A stretch of 64,000 bases of DNA from Stenopsyche tienmushanensis (GCA_008973525.1 WACJ01000043.1:806001-870000), one strand, 5' to 3'. Positions 27,283-39,835 are shown, numbered from the stretch's first letter. Numbers and translations: made by a program. Notes: generated by a model from the letters alone, not told the origin.

Positions 27283-30200
27283 CTAACTCCAGAGGTAGCC
27301 AAAGCATGATGAATCAGCTTCGGCGTTGACGGTTTTATCTATTTTAATGGTCGGCTCTGTCTTATTTGAGAGTATCGACGCTTTACGTTGTACGATTTCT
27401 GCGACTAATGTCATGAACGCTTCTTCGACATTGGTTGCATCTTTTGCGGACGTTTCAAAGAAGGTAACGCCAAGTTTGTTAGCCAAATCCTAAAACATGT
27501 TTTAAATGTACTCTAATAAATGATATTTTAATGTTATTATATAGGCGATCGATGAAACTGTTGTATTTTTTTTAAAATTGATTAACGTGTATATGTTCAA
27601 TTTTTACCGTTTAATAGTTTGAGATTTATATTTTGCACTATCGTTTACACCGCATGCGATGTTATATATGTTAATAAAATACGATTAATAAACTACCTTA
27701 GCGCTTTGAGTGGTGACTCTTTTGCTGTCTTTCAAATCGGTTTTATTTCCTATCAATATTTTATTAGCGTTGACTTCTCCATGATTATTGACTTCTCGAA
27801 ACCAAAATTCGGTATTTAAAAACGATTGCTGAAATAAAATTATGAATTAATAATAGTAATTAAAGAATTATCTTTTTGAAATGTTATCAGTCATATTTAA
27901 CGATATCAAATATAAATAAATGGTAGAAATAGATTAGCGATTAGGGTTATCATGCATTTTTTTCTAGCAGTTTGTATTATTGTAGGCTCAGCATGCATAT
28001 AAATACATTCTATACTTACGTATGTTTGTCCTATTGTTTTTATGACATTTTATTATTTATAAATTCATGTAACATGATGCATATTACTCGGTTTTAAATT
28101 AAAATTGTCATCGACGATATTCAAATGCCTTTCATCTCGATATTTTTTCCTGGCTTACAATCACTTTAGAAGTGATAATCTATATTTAGAAATATTGATA
28201 ATAATTTTAAGCAATCTTAAAAAATTGTCATAAAGCTATTTTTGAATTGTTAATAATCAAGCTAATTATTTCCGAGTTAAAATGTAGCAAAAATGTAAAC
28301 ATTTCATATAATTAAACAAATGTTTGAACGACATGTGTTGTAACTAGGATGGCCACTTCTTCTGGTTTTACTTTAAATATATTTATATATTCCAGGCTAA
28401 AATATTAAATTTTAATTGAATATGATGCGAAAAAAGTGGATAGTATTTAGTAAGTTGGCTCTCATTACGCTGCTATGTGCAGAACGATGCTGAAAATTTC
28501 ATGGACTAATCGGAGTACTATAATATAGGAAAAGGTCATCAAGGCCAGCAGAAGACATTATGGCTGGTTTTAGCACTGGAGCATTGTTCCAAACAGCACT
28601 CGACAAGATCAAGATCTGGTTGTCAATGTTCTTGGAGGACATATTAACCATTTTTCTACAATTGCGTGCAAATCATATTTAGCAAAATCAATTAGTTTTC
28701 TCCTATATTTTGATGACGGCATCGTTTGTGGTTTTCCATTTTATATTTCTAACCGATGTTCATAAAATAATTTACAAGTCGATGCTAATTAGCTGGCGGT
28801 CATTGTATTTTACAGCAAAAATTACCGTCATATTTTTAAAGTATAGAATGTTAAATATAAAATTTAAACTCTTGTATTTACAAGGGCACAGATTTTGTTA
28901 AAAATTCTGTGGATACGCATGCAGTAAAGCATTTGTGGAAATGTTGAAGATTAGCCTTTTTAAAGCGTGGAGCATACATCATCATCATAGTGCAGCCACA
29001 AACAGTCCACTGCAGAACTATGGGCCTCTACAAATCCATTCACAGGAAGGGGTTACATCCGTCTGTATCGTACATTCACCTCCTCGTTCGCTCGATGTTG
29101 AAGACCCAGCGGGCATCCTGAATGAACGCATTGACGAACGCTTTCATGGCCGTCTCGATAGAGAATGTGGAAGGTTTGTAAAGACTGAGTAGTTTTCTTC
29201 GGGATACAGTGGAAAACTACTCTAAACGACCTTTTTGACTCTACTGGAAAGGGCTTTCCGGAGTGCGAAGAGTCCAGTCCCTTCTTTCCTCGCTAGGGCG
29301 TTACCAAGCTAGGGTGAAGACATAAGTGCATCTCGGATTCGCTCCTACACCAACTGATGGTGTCTCCCCGTCCATGTGCAACTTACTGGAACCGGCAAGG
29401 TTCATTATGAAGCATACATAAACAAAATTATACCAAATTGAATTTTCTAGGAAGTTATTTCTTATGGTAGCAGCTACATCAACATATACTTTGAAATTCA
29501 AAACAAATTGATGAAATCTTGAGACAAAAAGCATCGACAAAAGTTCAACAGCTGTTACTAACAATATAAATAGGAAGTTAACGTGGTGCGGTCTCAGTAT
29601 TCATCTCATAGTGCTTATAGTGTGATAATGCATGTGCATATTTTTGTATTTATATTTCAGTATTCCAAATATTGACAACTGAAAATGCTTGAATACTATT
29701 ATTTTTTTTTGTTATGCTAGTAGAAATGAATAATTAAATTTTGTCAATGCAAAATTATTACATTTTTGTAACACTAGAGATAAGATAATTAAGATTTTAT
29801 TCCATATATAATCAATGATAGAATTATATAACGGCGAAGACATGATCTCTCAATGCAGATACAATTTTATAAAAGGTGGTAATTCTAGTTACGGGGCATT
29901 GAGTGTTTTAATTAATTCGGCAGTGCGTTTGGTGCATAAGAAGGATCGTAGAGAATCGTGTATATATATATATATAATTTACTATAATAATATCTATACT
30001 AATTCAATGTAAATTGTGTATATATGAATTTTCATAGATTCCATACATTCCGCAAGCGTATAATTTGTACAATAGAGTTTGTATCATCTAGCACCGTTTG
30101 GTTTGAATATATAAAATGTAATGAACATTTTACACCGTGAATAAAACCGGCTAAAAAGAATCATATAAATTCTGAAAAATAAAAAGGCAGCGTTTCAACA

Positions 30201-31127
30201 TTTTTTGTATAAAATCTTAGTTTAATCACCGGAAGAAAATGGATACGTACCTCATTTGTACAATCATATACAACAACAATGCCATGTGCTCCCTTATAAT
30301 AGCTTTTATACAATGATTTGAAACGCTCCTGTCCCGCAGTGTCCCAAATTTGAAGTTTAATATTCATTAAGTTGTGCGTAACCGATTTGATGATAAAATC
30401 TACTCCCAAGGAATTTTTGGTCGTTCTATCGAAGGAATGCTCGTTGAATTGGTGGAGTAAGCTTGATTTCCCTACGGATGAATCGCCAACCAACACGATC
30501 TTGAAAATATAATCACTAGAAACAGATATAATAAATAATTAGATATAAAGAAAATTATTTAAAAAAATTAATTAAACTGGCAAAATTTACTGCTATCCTA
30601 TAGAAGTTAATATTTATTTTTAAAAAACCAGATGATAAGGAAATATTGTATGGTTCAACATAAAAATTATATGCCAAAAGTAAAATGATAAATAAGTTTT
30701 ATCAAAAGATTAAAATGTCAGTCTTTCAACATGTTTTAAATAACTTGTAGCTCGGTTTTCTTGAACTTTTAGAATATGTATTTGTATAAATTTAAATTTT
30801 AAATTGAATTATTTTATTAAATTGCTTATATATATTTTTAACGTGTCTTAATATAAGTTTTGAGCAATTTTATTTATCATTTAGCGATATATTATGTTTA
30901 CATTAAAACGTAATGCAAATCAAATCATAATGTTAAACAGAATTAATGATCGATAATATTTAAACAGGAATAATTTGCGGATTTTAATTATGTTGGATTT
31001 GAGCACCCCATTTTTGAAAATGGAACACATGATTGTACCGAATATCGTCATTATTTTAAGAGTGTTTAATGCAAAAATTTGCAGATTGACAAATAAAGAA
31101 TATTTGAACTCACTAATCTCCCTTCAT
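27283..31127 (-). CDS. Most divergent Rab1 paralogue, P-loop Ser, no CC tail
   Basis: Exons on the minus strand: 31114-31127 (MKGD plus two bases of Tyr), 30251-30515, 27697-27828, 27283-27489; 14+265+132+207 nt, 205 residues. P-loop GDSSVGKS has Ser at the Ras Gly13 equivalent. The invariant switch-I Thr40 that binds Mg is Ser (KNSLGVDF). Switch [10 protein letters not shown] keeps Gln67, and NKTD and ETSAK are intact. Exon 3 is far from Rab1 (QSFLNTEFWFREVNNHG..). The C-terminus is ..SSCFGYLWS with a single Cys eight residues from the end, so no Rab or CAAX prenylation motif. Intron 2 (2.4 kb) contains retroelement scraps. Open frame and clean splice sites argue for a real gene. Membrane attachment would need another route, or the protein is cytosolic. 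Confidence 0.82.
28452..28700 (+). mobile_element. Possible non-LTR retrotransposon 3' remnant
   Basis: A plus-strand frame at 28485-28520 reads MLKISWTNRST, matching the RMLKISWTDRV motif near the C-terminus of some arthropod non-LTR RT proteins. Nothing else is in frame. Lies in intron 2 of the 27283-31127 Rab. Confidence 0.35.
28976..29400. repeat. GC-richer dispersed repeat
   Basis: Begins with GTGCAGCCACAAACAGTCC and ACTGCAGAACTATGGGCCT. The same start recurs at 53091 (GTGCAGCCACACGCAATCC, ACTGCAGGACTAGGGTCT). CCACTGCAGGACTA-GGCCT-like strings are common in arthropod repeats, probably retroelement 3' regions. No open frame of note. Confidence 0.55.
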
Positions 31128-32030
31128 GATGATCTTTCATATAGAAGCGAGAGGAACTAAATTTCGGAAAATGATTTTACTATCTGACACTTCATTCGCT
31201 ATCAGCTGATTGTAACCCAGTGCCAATATTGACATTTCCAGCCAGTTGTTTCAAAAGCTGAACATATATTTGAAAATAATATCTTAAATCATATATTTGC
31301 AATCGCGAATGCAAGAATTTAATAAAAATATGGAAAAAAATATATTTTAAAAAATCAAATGTGTTTATTTTAAAAAAATGCATTAAAAGGGGAAATTAAA
31401 AATAAATGTGTATTAATCATTGAAAATTGTGAAAATGGACCCGGGTGATAAGAGATTGCTTGATTACTAAAACTTGAATGCGTATGGTAGGATGCTCGCG
31501 TATTTGCGAGCGAATTCCAGTGATTCAGAAAGAGCACTTTTGTACGTTGAGCTCTATGAGCTATGAGCGTTTTTTAAATAAATAATGAGTATTAAAATTA
31601 TGAAATAAAAATTTGTATTGTAAATATGATATTATAACCAAAACTATGATGATTTGAATTATGAGTGTTTTCCAGTTATCCGTGTTTGTCCTCCCCGGCA
31701 ATCCCCCGGATAATCGAAAGTCTACTGTAATTTATCGTCATTATTTATCAGAGTTTAAGATTAACTAAAATTAAAAATGAGGTAATTTGTATGTAATGTG
31801 TAATGAGTTATTATCTGCAAGCTTTAGTTGTAACTTCAATCTTAGATTATGAACGATTGAAGATTCTGATTGACCATTCAATATTCCATATGAATTACAT
31901 TTTTAAACGAAAGATTGGAACTGTACATGAAACTTTATTAGACTAGCGTTTAATTTCTTTGATTAGCCCTGATTATAAGATTTACTTTATTTTCTATACT
32001 ATTTAGCGTCTATATCCAGGGCCTGGGATG
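31128..32030. other. Intergenic, AT-rich, with one Tigger terminus
   Basis: Upstream flank of the 27283-31127 Rab. At 31660-31728 lies a pogo/Tigger end whose complement reads CAGTAGACTTTCGATTATCC, the same terminus as at 5026 but in opposite orientation, followed by TA. Otherwise nothing recognised. Confidence 0.55.
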
Positions 32031-32032
32031 CA

Positions 32033-33135
32033 CATCATTCTACTTTACATACATCAACGCTGATTGACTCTGTTCGTTTTAGTAATACATAAACTAAGTT
32101 GTCTAATCATTTGGCATAGGCCCGCAATAAAATAAAGACAATAATATTTTTGATCGATCGTAAAATGTAAACTACCCATTCGATCAATCTTCCTCGGACA
32201 ACTTAATTTTGTAAAGAGAGTTCATAATTGTTCTGTAGATATGTATGGGTATGGTGCTCGATCGCAAGGCGCTCATTCGTCATATCAGCGGTCCGAAAAG
32301 CAGACCGGTTGGACACAGACCTTGTGGCTACTCCGTTCTTTTTTAGAGCTTTTTGTGACATTTTCGCAGATAAATGCATACCCGGAGTCTTCTATGATCT
32401 GTATGATCACGGAAGCTTCCTCAAAGACTGACTTACATAGGTCGTTCGCGGCGAATAAGGTCGCGAACGAGTCTAAACTTCCCCCCAACCATAAAAAGTA
32501 TATATTTATCTACCTTACTAATTTTTGCTATTATCGTTGCTAGTTTTTTATTAGTTTTAAATTATAAAATCTTATTTTTGTTGAACGGGTTAGTATGATC
32601 CCGAATAGCGGTACCAATAAACAGCTCGGGTCAGTGGAGGCTCTCCATGCTCCTTTATCTCAGATGTGAAATGATAGACCCATGTTTCACCCTGAATTGA
32701 TGCAAAAAATCGGCTTTATTGCTGTGAAACTCTCGATTGAAACAACACCAAGACGCTGTTTTTGTTCCATTGTGAGCAAACGCGGCACCCATCTTGCGCA
32801 CAGCTTTCTCATGTCAAATTTTTCAGTCAATATGCGATGTAAAGCATTTTTTGAAATGCTAACCATGTCTACTAGCTCGCGCACTTACAATCGACGGTCA
32901 TCCAATATAATTTTGTGGATTTTCTTCATCATTTCTGGAGTGGTTACCTCATTTGGTCGACCATTGCGCTGTTTGTCTTAGTAGCTCGTACGTCCTCGTT
33001 TAAACTCTGCCACCCAATATCTTATTAATGAAAGAGCAGACTCCCCGAGAGTAGAATCTAGCTCAGATTTGATATGATAGTATTTTTTAAAAAATAACAA
33101 CACCATCTATGTGTTAGGTCGGGTACTTTTAGGAC
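32033..33135 (-). mobile_element. mariner-derived composite repeat, copy 1
   Basis: Colinear with 54199-55190. The left part holds the GACCGGTTGGACACA block (about 32300) shared with 50044-50160 and 60030-60195. The right part, on the minus strand, is a mariner transposase N-terminal half: GRPNEVTTPEMMKKIHKIIL, DDRRL then VRELVDMVSISKNALHRIL, FDMRKLCARWVPRLLTMEQKQR. It ends in a mariner-like terminus (CACCATCTATGTGTTAGGTC then GGGTACTTTT, 33103-33130). Stops break the frame and the catalytic domain is absent. Confidence 0.75.
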
Positions 33136-33139
33136 TATC

Positions 33140-33955
33140 TTCGTATATTATTTTAAAATATAATAGTATTTAATATACTCTCTTTATGTCTATATTCTCA
33201 TCTTTTTATTTATACTAATTTTTCAGGCCATAGATTTGTATAGAGAGTAAACAGACAGACAAACATATTCAATCGCATACATTGTAATAATATATTAATC
33301 TTTCATGTCGAAAAGTAATACATTTTTTTGTCATGGGGGTCTAAAACGGTACCTCTGTTTAACTGAACGTGCCGACCCAAGAATCAAGGATATTTATTTA
33401 GATTTTTGAAATAAAAACATTTTTTATGCTGGGCAATAAGGGGTCAAAGTATACCTCCCCTTATCGAGTTATAAGCTAGCCAATAAAAACTTTTCCGATA
33501 ACATCAATCACGCGAGCGATATCCAAATCCCTCGAACTATAATTAAACCCTTAATTGCTACTGCATAAAAAAATAAATTCATATGATTAATAAAATCTGC
33601 ACATATTAGGGGTATCGTAAATAAAATCAGTATTATTAAGGAAACCAAAGGCGTTAAATTCATCAGTGAATAGATTTCAATCTTAGTTTGAAAAATTTGA
33701 TCAGATCAAGACGATCAGGGCTACTTTTATTGCTAAAGTCCATGGTTGATCAGATTAGTATCTTTGTAGGTCATTGTATATCAATTGTATTATACATTTA
33801 CCTTATTGAAGGTAGCATGTCCTCCGAGTTATTAGAATTCGTGGTGAGAATCTTTGAATCTTTGAACTGCCTCGTCCTGGTTTCAGAACATTTTACTCAT
33901 TAAAAAGTACTCAAAGTGGCGAAAAATGTTATTGGAGAGATTTGATGAATAAAAT
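33140..33955. other. Intergenic, no recognised gene
   Basis: AT-rich, with no convincing frame. A plus-strand frame over 33688-33903 lacks any family resemblance. Confidence 0.4.
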
Positions 33956-33959
33956 GAAT

Positions 33960-34320
33960 GTTGTAAAAGCTTACTTTATTAGAATTGGCTTCTTAAATTT
34001 AGGTTTTTGGTTGTATATTTTAGATTTCATGACAATACGTGCATACGACATTATGAGCTTTTTTATGCATTGAAAGCTATGGCGAATTACATGGAGATTC
34101 ATCGGTATTCAACCAATACCCAGATCTTTTTCTTGTCGTCTTATAAAAATCATTTTTCATCACAAGTAATAATGCGATTTAAAGATGAGGTTTTAACATT
34201 ATCGTCAACGAAGAACACACTTCCAAGCGTCTTAGTTTTTGGCCTTCTGACAATTCGTATGGCAATTCATGTTCCATTACTTGACATTTTCATTCCAATA
34301 TAATTAATATATAGCAATTA
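33960..34320 (-). mobile_element. mariner transposase middle fragment, heavily decayed
   Basis: The minus strand from 34275 reads HELPYELSEGQKLRRLEVCSS, then a degenerate region with ..LLLVMKNDFY (where TGDEKW should be), RKRSGYWLN and LSMHKKAHNVVC (normally LHPKKVMLCVWWD). The order matches a mariner transposase. The plus-strand frame 34007-34303 is its shadow. Confidence 0.6.
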
Positions 34321-34937
34321 TTTTACGTGTAAGTTTTTTGTTATGTATTCCTAATGTCACAATCGCATCAGTAAGGAGGCTTACATAGTCATATCTTGGC
34401 CACTTACCAACAAAAGAACCCTACAAAGTGCCATATTTAAAATGTACACATGATAATATATACAATGTAATATAATAGTTAAATAAACTGATATGAAATC
34501 CAAGTTCTATTCTCAGCATCTTTAGTGATTAATGCCATAAATTGGTTTAATATTTCTTCGTCTGTTCATCGAAATATGTTAGTAATATACGACTTTTTAC
34601 CTTATTTATGAGTTTATAGTCAACGCATGGTCTTGTTATAAGAAAACGACGTAGATTAGAGCGAATAAGTTCAGCAGGAGTATTTCTTGGTCATTATAAA
34701 AAGGGGTTGCGACTCAAAGAAGATTTGGAATCAACGCAATAAAAAATTTAAATCCATATCGTGCTAGGAATTCGGTTTGAGTTTTCACGCTCATATATTT
34801 GTTTTATAAAATAATTATGATACATGGAGTCCAAACATATGGCGTGATTTAAAAGTGGCGACATGCGATTTGATTGCGTTTTGCGTTACCATTTCATCCC
34901 GAGTTTTCGAAGTAGTCGGTTTTACTTTCTGAAAATC
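34321..34937. other. Upstream region of the pickpocket gene
   Basis: No gene recognised. The promoter and any non-coding first exon of the channel gene would lie here. An upstream in-frame ATG at 34863 would add 25 hydrophobic and aromatic residues unlike the family. Confidence 0.4.
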
Positions 34938-37900
34938 ATGTACAGGACAAATAGGAATGGATCGCCAACTGTTCTTGTAAAACCAGCCCAAATCCAACGC
35001 GTGGAGAATGATGTCTTCAGAAGATCGCTGCATATGACGGTGCGGGAATACTTGGAGAATTCCACCATCGCTGGGTGTAGGCATCTCGTCGAGCCGGGAA
35101 AGCATCCCATAGAAAGGTAAATGTTGCCTTGAATCATAAATTAATTAAGGTATAAAAGCTTCATGTCTAAAAGTACGAATATTGATTGAATGAACAAGGA
35201 TCCTTGCGTGGATTTATGAGCTGATTGCTCACGGTGATAGGATCGTCCAATGCCAAATTCTGCAAGCACTCGATTCCAGTTTCATTTTTGTGATATGCAA
35301 AGAAGACAAAAGCAATTGTTCTTGAAACATTCAAAGAAGTGAATGATAATATTAAAAACAATTATATTGAATCTTTAAGTTTATTCAACGATTTGATATG
35401 AGCTTCATGCTTTCTCTATGTGGTTTTCATTTGCACAGTTTCCGTACATAAATCGCGTAAATTGAAGATCTGGCATATTATGTTTGGATAATATCTGGCA
35501 AAAACGTATTCTATAAAACCATTACATAGGTAATAGAATTTCCGCCATAAAATATTTAGTAACAAGTTGATCTGATATGATATTTTGTTTATGCATGTGT
35601 TATCTTATCTAACGAGGCACAAGTCGAGCACAAAGCAGCAATATATTATATATATGAATATTTTAATCATACTTGGACGGTGTATGTAGATAAAGTTGAT
35701 CATCGTCATCTAGTTTTGTAATAAACTATTATTGCGCATTATTCAACAGAAAATATGTTCTTAGGTTGATTTGGTTCTCTGTAATATGTTTGGCAATATT
35801 CGGAGTTGTCTATACGCTGAAAGAGATCTGGACTGAATTCATTGGGAAGCCAACGATTGTCTCCATAGAATCGAATCAGTACCCAATCTGGAAGATACCC
35901 TTCCCGGCGATAGCCATCTGCAACGTCAATAAAATAAGCAGAAAGAAGGCACTGGAATATGCCAGATATTTGTGAGTATATTGGTAATCTAAAAATTAAT
36001 ATCTGTTTGTTCGTATGTAATGCGCTGCCATACCGCTCATCAGATTGCGATAAAACTTCCTTCATTTATTCCCAAGAATTGCGCGAGTAACATAGGCATA
36101 GTTTAATATATAAAAATCTTGTTTGTCCGTATTTAATGCGCTTCTATACCATTAATTTGATTACGATAAAGCTTTGTCAATTTATTATTTACATTTGCGT
36201 AAATAACATAAGCATAGTAAAAATATTGTATGGATGTTGGCGCATATTGGTCTGGTGAAATGAAGGTTGGGCTGCGGGGACCTGGAGAGAAAGGATGAGG
36301 GCGCAATACGGTGGTTAACTCGGTCTTCGCGATGAGAACGAGTGTGCATATGCCATATCCGTTATCGGATATAGGTGGTCTTTATAGAAGATTTTCTTGG
36401 GTAAAGATTTTTCTTATGGTGGCCTTCCATCCATCTTGATTCACATCAAACTCTAGCTTTCCAGAATCAACGGATTCTCTCACCGTTCGTATGCAAACTT
36501 CTATGACATTTTATGGAGAAAACATTAATTTTAGATCCCCAAAAGCAAACCTCACAGTCGACGAGTTGATGAAGAATCTAATATACTTCGGACGCAACAT
36601 AGATCATGACATCGAAGGTCATGAAGACTATTTGAGATTCATGGACCTTCTTCACAGCGTGGATTCCAATGAGACGACAGGACTCTATGATATTTTATAT
36701 CGCATGAGATCGGTTAGCTATTTTCGACGATATTATATTTTTTATATTCTTAACTTTTTGATAGCACTGGTGCCTTTTAGTTAACACCTTCATGCGATGA
36801 AATGCTAATACGCTGTCGTTGGATGGGTCAAATCAAAGATTGTTCGAGATTGTTCAGGATGCGTCGTACCATGGAAGGATATTGTTGTACATTCAACTAT
36901 GAACAGATAATAGATAAGTAACAGATGTAATGAATGCAAATAGAGTTGTACCCTGGGTTATATCATTTCACGTTCTTGAAAAACATAGGATGAATACTTC
37001 ACCTTCTTCAAGTAATACAAGAAAGAACATCATCGATGATTTGGAATAGGCAGTGGCCATAAGTAAACAAGAATCGACTCCGGTCTTGATTTGGATAGAG
37101 GAGTGTCTGTTTAAAATCATTCCCTAATTAGGGTTGAAATATTAATTTACAATTTATATCTAATGTTACAAGATGTGCTCTTACTGTGGTCATTATGGGG
37201 TGGTTTTAATCTAGGGTACATTTACTTCTTTCTAGTTATTTTAAAATCTTATGGTATGATCTTAATTTTATGATATATTTTTACATTTTAATGGTGAGAT
37301 GAAAAGGGAGGAACCTTTGGTGTTACCGGCGCCCACTCCTGTTATGGGACTTTCAGTGGTTGCTAATCCATATCTGGATGATTACTTTTATACAATCCGT
37401 AGTTCAGTGGGTTTTAATGTGAGTTATTATTGTTTATTAACAGCTTTACAACAAAATAGAGTTTATTACATATTACACACTTTAACAAGACCTCAAAAAT
37501 AATGGATTTGTTTCTGGTATTATTTATCAGATCCTTATATTTAGTCCAAGTGATTATCCAGATGGATCGAGTGGAAGCTTAATTGAAAGATTTGTTTCGG
37601 TAAACTCTGAAATTCTACTGAATATCCAAGCATCAACAACTCGTAGTGTTCCCGATGTCAGGAGATTTTCCATCAAACAAGTAAGTACATACAATAATAT
37701 AAGATAACCAAATATTTTCATGAATCTTTAACGTTTTAACGTGTAAGATTTTGTCTTTCAGCGTGGATGTATGTTCAATGATGATTCAATGGGGACGTTT
37801 AAAGGCATTTATACGTTCAGTAATTGCATCGTCCGTTGCAAAATGAAATGCATAAAAGCATTATGCAAATGCACTCCATATTTTTTGCCAGCCAGGGATA

Positions 37901-39314
37901 ATGGAACGCTGTTCTGTTCCTTAAGTGAAATTCCCTGTCTGAACAAATACAGAAGTATTGCTTTAATATACACTTTGAAGCACAAGAAAAATCCGAAATT
38001 TTATGCGAATATCTTTGTTTTTAGCAAAATTTCGCACAGTGCTGGCTGGGCGTGTCGATATTTCCGATGATGAAAACCTCGAGGAAGAATTTGCCGATAG
38101 CCTTGTTTGTGAAGAATGTTATCCTGATTGTTCCCACACCAGCTATAAAGTTCATGCTGCTCGTACACCGGCGGTTCAAAGCAACCTTCAATCAAACTTG
38201 TTGTAAGTATTTAAAAATCCTCCCTAGCGTGCCAATAAGCACCTACAAATAATTAAAACTACCCTATTAAGTCATTAGGGAACATTTTATCTGCAATAAG
38301 AGTGTAATAAAAGCATTTCGACTCATTTAAATCAGACATTATCAATTTGATCCTATTCTTCAACCTGGTCTAAATTTCGGAATTTAGGCAGACTTCACTC
38401 GTTCAACTTCGAATATAATGAAATATAATCATTCTATTCGCTATGTGTATGTGAAGAACAATTACTTTTTACTCAGTCATTTAACTCTTTGAGTAGTGAG
38501 CTAATTTTAAATTATTATAAACTTAGATGCTATATTTGTATGTCCACCACTTATCACCCGTCAAATCCATTTATCTGTCAAGAGCGTCGCAGCGTGTATG
38601 AAGCTTGTATATAAATAAATAAACAATGTCGATAGCACACAATATTCGATAATTTCTTCAAGTAAACATAAACAATACGCTTGAAATCGATTCATTATAT
38701 TAATACAATTATGTTTTAAATATTAAAAAAAAATAGTTCTATAGAGTATCCAATGATGAGATATCAAAGTCATATGACTGGAATAACAGGAACAAATAGG
38801 CACGTGACCAATTAGAATATTATCTGAAGGGACTGTATTTGATAATCATAATTTTTTGTAGCATTTTGTCAAAATATAAAAAGTCTCTTAGTTTTATCTA
38901 TTTATTATAGAAGTCTCTCAACATATTTTATGATAATCATGTATCGCTTAGTGCTAACACCACAATATCTTCAATTTTTAATGGTGATTCGTTCGAATTT
39001 CAGGCATGGTATTAATATCACAAATCACAGTATAATTCATGTCTTTCACGGTGATGTGGATTCCGATCTTTACAAAATGGACGTTATCTTCTACTGGTAC
39101 GAAATAGTCAGTGAGTATTATTAAATCTATAAAAATAATCTTGGTACCGCTTGTGATGGGTGATTAATCGAAATTAATATTTTCAGGTAACTTCGGTGGA
39201 ATTTGTGGACTATATGTGGGATTTTCACTCATCAGCGTTGTAGAATTTGTTTATTATTTTACAATAAGGTTTTTCGTCATTTTGAAACAAAACGGTTTTA
39301 AATTTTTCGGGTAG
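34938..39314 (+). CDS. ppk: Pickpocket-family DEG/ENaC sodium channel, ten exons
   Basis: A plasma-membrane, amiloride-type cation channel subunit; insect members act in mechano-, chemo- and osmosensation. Exons: 34938-35116, 35765-35971, 36457-36712, 36781-36917, 37307-37418, 37531-37680, 37762-37954, 38025-38202, 39004-39110, 39187-39314. Total 1647 nt, 548 residues, all phases compatible. TM1 is about 61-80 (LIWFSVICLAIFGVV), followed by FPAIAICN (106-113). The extracellular domain has the family blocks LTPSCDEMLIRCRW, EGYCCTFNY, GLSVVANPYLDDYFY, SPSDYPDGSSGSL, RRFSIKQRGCMF, CIVRCKMKCIKALCKCTPYF and CEECYPDC. TM2 begins NFGGICGLYVGFSLISVVEF, with selectivity motif G-F-S at 518-520. The family His-Gly motif before TM1 is Ala-Gly (45-46). 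The exon 3 start (AG at 36456) and exon 5 start (AAAAG at 37306) are the least certain borders. Confidence 0.9.
36003..36230. repeat. Two tandem copies of the 123-bp repeat, inverted (ppk intron 2)
   Basis: Two diverged units: TTTGTTCGTATGTAATGCGC, GCCATACC.., AACATAGGCATAGT; then TTTGTCCGTATTTAATGCGC, TACGATAAAGCTTTGTCAA, AACATAAGCATAGTAAAAAT. Reverse complement of the units at 57941-58185. Same tandem arrangement at both loci. Confidence 0.7.
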
Positions 39315-39574
39315 TGGCATTTAAATATGTTGCTTCAAAAATTATACTTTACAACTTTGTCTATTTTCAATCATCCATAATTTTATATCTCAGATGACAA
39401 TCGGTGTTGCGCAACATATAATCCGCCCATTGCCCATTTCAAATCCTTCAGTTTCTAAACAAAGTGGCATTATTTTTAAGGATTTACATTAATAATTGCA
39501 TCTTATTCTTTTTAGAATACTGCTATTCAACCTACGATCCTTATTCATTGGAATAATCATAGTATTTTAATGTC

Positions 39575-39835
39575 AAATCAAACCTTTTTTTATTTGAAGT
39601 CAAAACTTTTTTATTTCAAATTAAACCATTCTCATTTCAAGTTAAACTGTCAGATGTCAGATGAAATGGTTTATGTTCCAAATTAAGCGATGTATTTTTT
39701 AAGCACAAGCAGAAGAAAAATGACAGACAGCTTTGTTTCATTTCAGCTGACATCTGACATTTTAACTTGAAATTAAAAGGGTTTAATTTGAAATGAAAAA
39801 GTTTAACTTGAAATGAAAAAGGTTTAACTTGGCGT
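39575..39835. repeat. MITE built of AAGTTAAAC-type subrepeats, palindromic
   Basis: The left half holds AAACCTTTTTTT..TTTGAAGTCAAA, TTTCAAATTAAACC and TTTCAAGTTAAACTGTCAGA. The right half answers in inverse order: TCTGACATTTTAACTTGAAA, GGTTTAATTTGAAATG, AGTTTAACTTGAAATGAAAA, AGGTTTAACTTGG. The whole can fold back on itself, and each arm is itself an array of similar words. Partial relatives at 1880-2000, 41401-41495 and 43070-43140. Confidence 0.7.

Noticed and set aside
29940..29985. TA dinucleotide run as a functional element
   Set aside because: A short TATATA microsatellite; common in AT-rich intron DNA.
31185..31205. Alternative first exon for the 27283-31127 Rab (ATGAAGTGTCAGATA then GTAAAA)
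   Set aside because: Its phase does not fit the acceptor at 30515, whereas 31114-31127 fits in length, phase and donor consensus.
34815..35105. Minus-strand frame over the first pickpocket exon
   Set aside because: Antisense to a frame with clear DEG/ENaC sequence that splices in phase to TM1.
36446..36476. Acceptor TTTCCAG (36464) for pickpocket exon 3
   Set aside because: It breaks the phase with exon 2; the AG at 36456 keeps the frame.
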